From positions 141,185 through 205,184 of the forward strand of contig CALSFV010000404.1 of the NCBI GenBank assembly GCA_943737045.1: 64,000 nt of DNA, in the 5' to 3' direction. This document shows positions 57,700 through 64,000 of this stretch, piece after piece. The position numbers and the translations under genes are program-made. The first letter of the stretch is position 1. Every line of letters begins with the position of its first letter. The notes beneath the pieces are model-generated. The model did not search any database. It had not been told where the DNA came from and saw nothing but the letters and a program-made list of their open reading frames with translations. The DNA comes from Parapristionchus giblindavisi. Its lineage: Eukaryota > Nematoda > Chromadorea > Rhabditida > Diplogasteridae.

Positions 57700-58935
57700 A
57701 TGGGTGAGAGAGAGGAAAGAGGGAGAGGTAGAGAGAGGGAAGAGGGAGAGGGAGAGAAGGAGATAGAGGGAAAAGAGAGAGGTAGAGAGAGGGAGAGAGA
57801 GAGGGAGAGGTAGAGAGAGAGAGAGGGAGAGGTAGAGAGAGGGAAGAGGGAGAGGTAGAGAGAGAGGTAAAGGTAGAGAGGGAGAGGGAGAGATGGAGAG
57901 AGAGGGAAGAGGGAGAGGTAGAGAGGGAAGAGGGAGAGAAGGAGAGAGAGGGAGAGGGAGAGGGAGAGGGAGAGAAGGAGAGGGAGAGGGAGAGAAGGAG
58001 AGGGAGAGAAGGAGAGGGAGAGAAGGAGAGGGAGAGAAGGAGAGGGAGAGAAGGAGAGGGAGAGAAGGAGAGGGAGAGAAGGAGAGGGAGAGAAGGAGAG
58101 GGAGAGAAGGAGAGGGAGAGAAGGAGAGGGAGAGAAGGAGAGGGAGAGAGGGAGAGGGAGAGGGAGAGGGAGAGGGAGAGGGAGAGGGAGAGGGAGAGGG
58201 AGAGGGAGAGGGAGAGGGAGAGGGAGAGGGAGAGGGAGAGGGAGAGGGAGAGGGAGAGGGAGAGGGAGAGGGAGAGGGAGAGGGAGAGGGAGAGGGAGAG
58301 GGAGAGGGAGAGGGAGAGGGAGAGGGAGAGGGAGAGGGAGAGGGAGAGGGAGAGGGAGAGGGAGAGGGAGAGGGAGAGGGAGAGGGAGAGGGAGAGGGAG
58401 AGGGAGAGGGAGAGGGAGAGGGAGAGGGAGAGGGAGAGGGAGAGGGAGAGGGAGAGGGAGAGGGAGAGGGAGAGGGAGAGGGAGAGGGAGAGGGAGAGGG
58501 AGAGGGAGAGGGAGAGGGAGAGGGATAGAGAGAGGGAAGAGGGAGAGGTAGAGCAGGAGAGAGAGGGAAGAGGGAGAGGTAGAGAGAGGGAAGAGGGAGA
58601 GGTAGAGAGAGAGGTAAAGGTAAAGAGGGAGAGGGAGAGATGGAGAGAGAGGGAAGAGGGAGAGGTAGAGAGGGAAGAGGGAGAGAAGGAGAGAGAGGGA
58701 GAGGGAGAGGGAGAGGGAGAGGGAGAGGGAGAGGGAGAGGGAGAGGGAGAGGGAGAGGGAGAGGGAGAGGGAGAGGGAGAGGGAGAGGGAGAGGGAGAGG
58801 GAGAGGGAGAGGGAGAGGGAGAGGGAGAGGGGAGGGAGAGGGAGAGGGAGAGGGAGAGGGAGAGGGAGAGGGAGAGAAGGAGAGAAGGAGAGGGAGAGGG
58901 AGAGGGAGAGGGAGAGGGAGAGAAGGAGAGGATAA
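57700..58935. repeat. Long (GGGAGA)n / (AGAAGGAGAGGG)n array
   Basis: Irregular GAGGTAGAGAGA units, then a 12-bp AGAAGGAGAGGG array (about 57970-58140), then an uninterrupted GGGAGA hexamer run (about 58145-58524), then a partial duplicate of the whole arrangement (58550-58935). The repeated order implies a segmental duplication inside the satellite. Confidence 0.97.
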
Positions 58936-59029
58936 GACGTAGGATGAGAAGGAAGAGATAATCTGTTAATTGAACACTATTGTAACTAGTAAGTCACACT
59001 AAAGTACACTATGGAATAGTGATCAAGAG

Positions 59030-59605
59030 AGGATGGAGAGGGAGAGGGGAGAGGGAGAGGGAGAGGGGAGAGAGAGAGGAAAGAGGGAGAGGTAGAGAGA
59101 GGGAAGAGGGAGAGGGAGAGGGAGAGGGAGAGGGAGAGGAGGGAGAGGGGAGAGGGAAAGGGGAGAGGGAGAGGGAGGGGACAGGAGGGAGAGGGGAGAG
59201 GGAGAGGGAGGGGACAGGGGAGAGGGAAAGGGGAGAGGGAGAGGGAGGGGACAGGAGGGAGAGGGGAGAGGGAGAGGGAGGGGACAGGGGAGAGGGAAAG
59301 GGGAGAGGGAGAGGGAGGGGACAGGAGGGAGAGGGGAGAGGGAGAGGGAGGGGACAGGGGAGAGGGAAAGGGGAGAGGGAGAGGGAGGGGACAGGAGGGA
59401 GAGGGGAGAGGGAGAGGGAGGGGACAGGGGAGAGGGAAAGGGAAGAGGGAGAGGGAGGGGACAGGAGGGAGAGGGAGAGGGAGGGGACAGGAGGGAGAGG
59501 GAGAGGGAGGGGACAGGAGGGAGAGGGGAGAGGGAGAGGGAGGGGACAGGAGGGAGAGGGAGAGGGAGGGGACAGGAGGGAAAGAGATAGAGAGAGAGAG
59601 GATAG
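59030..59605. repeat. G-rich 70-bp higher-order minisatellite
   Basis: Two subunits with GGGGACAGGAGGGAGAGG and GGGGACAGGGGAGAGGGAA cores alternate. ACAGGAGGGA recurs near 59180, 59250, 59320, 59390 and 59460, giving a 70-bp higher-order period. Later copies (59460-59580) revert to the shorter unit. Many GGG/GGGG runs make the plus strand G-quadruplex-prone. Confidence 0.93.
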
Positions 59606-60064
59606 ATGGATATGGTTCTATGACTAGAATGGAAGAATGATATAAAAAGAGTGTAATGGATAGACTACATTATAAGTTCTTCTATAATCTATTCTTATAG
59701 TTTAAACATCATTTATACTTATTCACATCTCTTATAAGATGTTCCATTCTAAGAAATTGAGTGCTTAGAACTGAACATCACAAAATTTTTTATTATACGC
59801 AGATATTTCTTATAATTAAGAAAATGAAGAGTAAGTAATTATGAATTTAAGTAAATTATGTGTACGAGGAATAGAAGAAATGAAGAATAGATAATGAAAT
59901 GAATTAATATTTATCCAATATACATAATGATATAAAGAGATGAAAGGAGAAGGAAATGAAGTGATATATGAAATAATGAATGAATGAATATATGAAGAAA
60001 TCAAAAGAAGAAAGAAGAGGAGGAGCATTGAGGGGGAGGAGAGAAGCATGGAGGGCACGGTGGA

Positions 60065-60135
60065 GAGAGAGGGAGAGGGAGAGGGAGAGGTAGAGGGAGA
60101 GAGGGAGAGGGAGAGGGAGAGGGAGAGAGGGAGAG
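60065..60135. repeat. Short (GGGAGA)n array
   Basis: About 70 bp of GGGAGA hexamers with one GGTAGA variant, the last of the purine arrays before the cholinesterase gene. Confidence 0.95.
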
Positions 60136-60867
60136 AATAAGGAATATAACCTGTTAGGAATGCGTCAGAATTGACAACCCTTAATATAATGAGATTTAGA
60201 ATAAATGGAATGAATATATATAATATATTGAATGTAAGATGAATAAAGTGAATTGAAATGAATGGGAGACAATTGAATATCTATAATAACTCCATATGAT
60301 ATATCAGTCTATATACTCTACATACATACAATTAAAGAAATATTCTAAAGAAAATAATTATTACAGTCATTGAATATGACCAATCAATAATAGATGATGA
60401 CAATGATGACATAATCAATCGATTAGAACGACATCCGGGTACTGTAATAGATTGAATCATTCGTTGACCTTATCATTCATTCATTATTCCATTGTTCATT
60501 CTCTCATTCTCAACTAACAATAAGAAATGAGAGGAGTTAGAATAAAGCAAATCATTCTTTTCTACATCGATATATATTATAATTCATTCATTATTCTAAA
60601 TCTATATACTATTCTATATACTTTATATACTACATTGGGTATCTCTCACTCTTTAACATCATTTCGTGCAGATCAACAAATCTCTCACTTAATCTTTATC
60701 ATTAAATCTTCTTGAATTCGTCCCTGAAGTCTTTTCCCATTAAAACTGCCAAAAACCGAAATGGTGTATCTTGAATAGATATTCATTCATCTCACTTTTA
60801 TCCATTTACACGTATACATTCATATCAATCAATGGAATGGAATGAATAAAGTAAACTAACATATATT

Positions 60868-64000
<3,133 letters not shown>

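Larger units (their letters stand above)
55668..60867. other. Gene-free satellite-rich interval
   Basis: Between the BPI-like start codon and the last confident cholinesterase exon. It is dominated by purine-rich hexamer arrays (separate entries) alternating with short AT-rich host sequence at about 56190-56620, 57190-57330, 57480-57690, 58935-59030, 59610-60060 and 60140-60860. No exon, RNA gene or transposon end was recognised. The 3' end of the cholinesterase gene probably falls within 60500-60860. Confidence 0.6.

Noticed and set aside
57893..58528. 211-codon plus-strand open frame of Gly-Glu and Arg-Glu repeats
   Set aside because: Pure GGGAGA satellite has no stops in this frame; the frame exists because of composition.
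59019..59627. 202-codon Gly/Arg/Glu frame
   Set aside because: It spans a 70-bp minisatellite; same composition artefact.

Overview
This window is animal nuclear DNA. The host genes are AT-rich and cut into many small exons by introns of about 40-60 bp. The gene set (LIN-41, a PP4 regulatory subunit, the ciliary kinase DYF-5, a BPI/LBP protein, a cholinesterase) fits a nematode or related ecdysozoan. The phylum is an inference: intron 3' ends here are mixed (tatag, tgtag, tgaag, ttcag) rather than the strict TTTTCAG of Caenorhabditis.

Host genes from left to right: lin-41/TRIM71 (minus, C-terminal end off the left edge); PPP4R1 (plus, about 21 kb); dyf-5/MAK kinase (minus); pyroglutamyl-peptidase I (plus); RTF2 (minus); a TMEM53/DUF829 protein (minus); an acidic nuclear-type protein with SUMO-interaction-like motifs (minus); pterin-4a-carbinolamine dehydratase (plus); a small secreted protein with an internal duplication (plus); a BPI/LBP lipid-binding protein (minus); the 3' part of an acetylcholinesterase-like gene (minus, 5' part off the right edge). 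They are independent housekeeping, developmental, ciliary and neuronal genes with no sign of an operon or shared pathway. lin-41/PPP4R1 and dyf-5/pyroglutamyl-peptidase are divergent pairs.

The most unusual content is the load of DNA transposons, mostly non-autonomous and mostly long perfect or near-perfect inverted repeats, lying in introns. Target-site duplications (TSDs) can be read for many: a hAT-like foldback with an 8-bp TSD, two families with TAA, a family with CAG, several with TA, and one with TTAT. One 8.3-kb intron of PPP4R1 is almost wholly a layered stack: a Ty3/gypsy element carrying the hAT foldback, beside a mariner carrying a CAG-type hairpin element in its transposase and a 1.48-kb palindrome in its 3' terminal repeat. 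Removing all insertions leaves an intron of about 133 bp. The gypsy element keeps one 1080-codon gag-pol frame but has lost RNase H and part of the integrase zinc finger in frame. Two unrelated small elements each carry internal tandem arrays (40 and about 42 bp) whose copy number differs between genomic copies.

From 55.7 to 60.8 kb there is no recognisable gene, only purine-rich hexamer and minisatellite DNA. No tRNA, rRNA or CRISPR feature was found. Exon boundaries given here come from reading splice signals and family homology by eye and should be taken as approximate.
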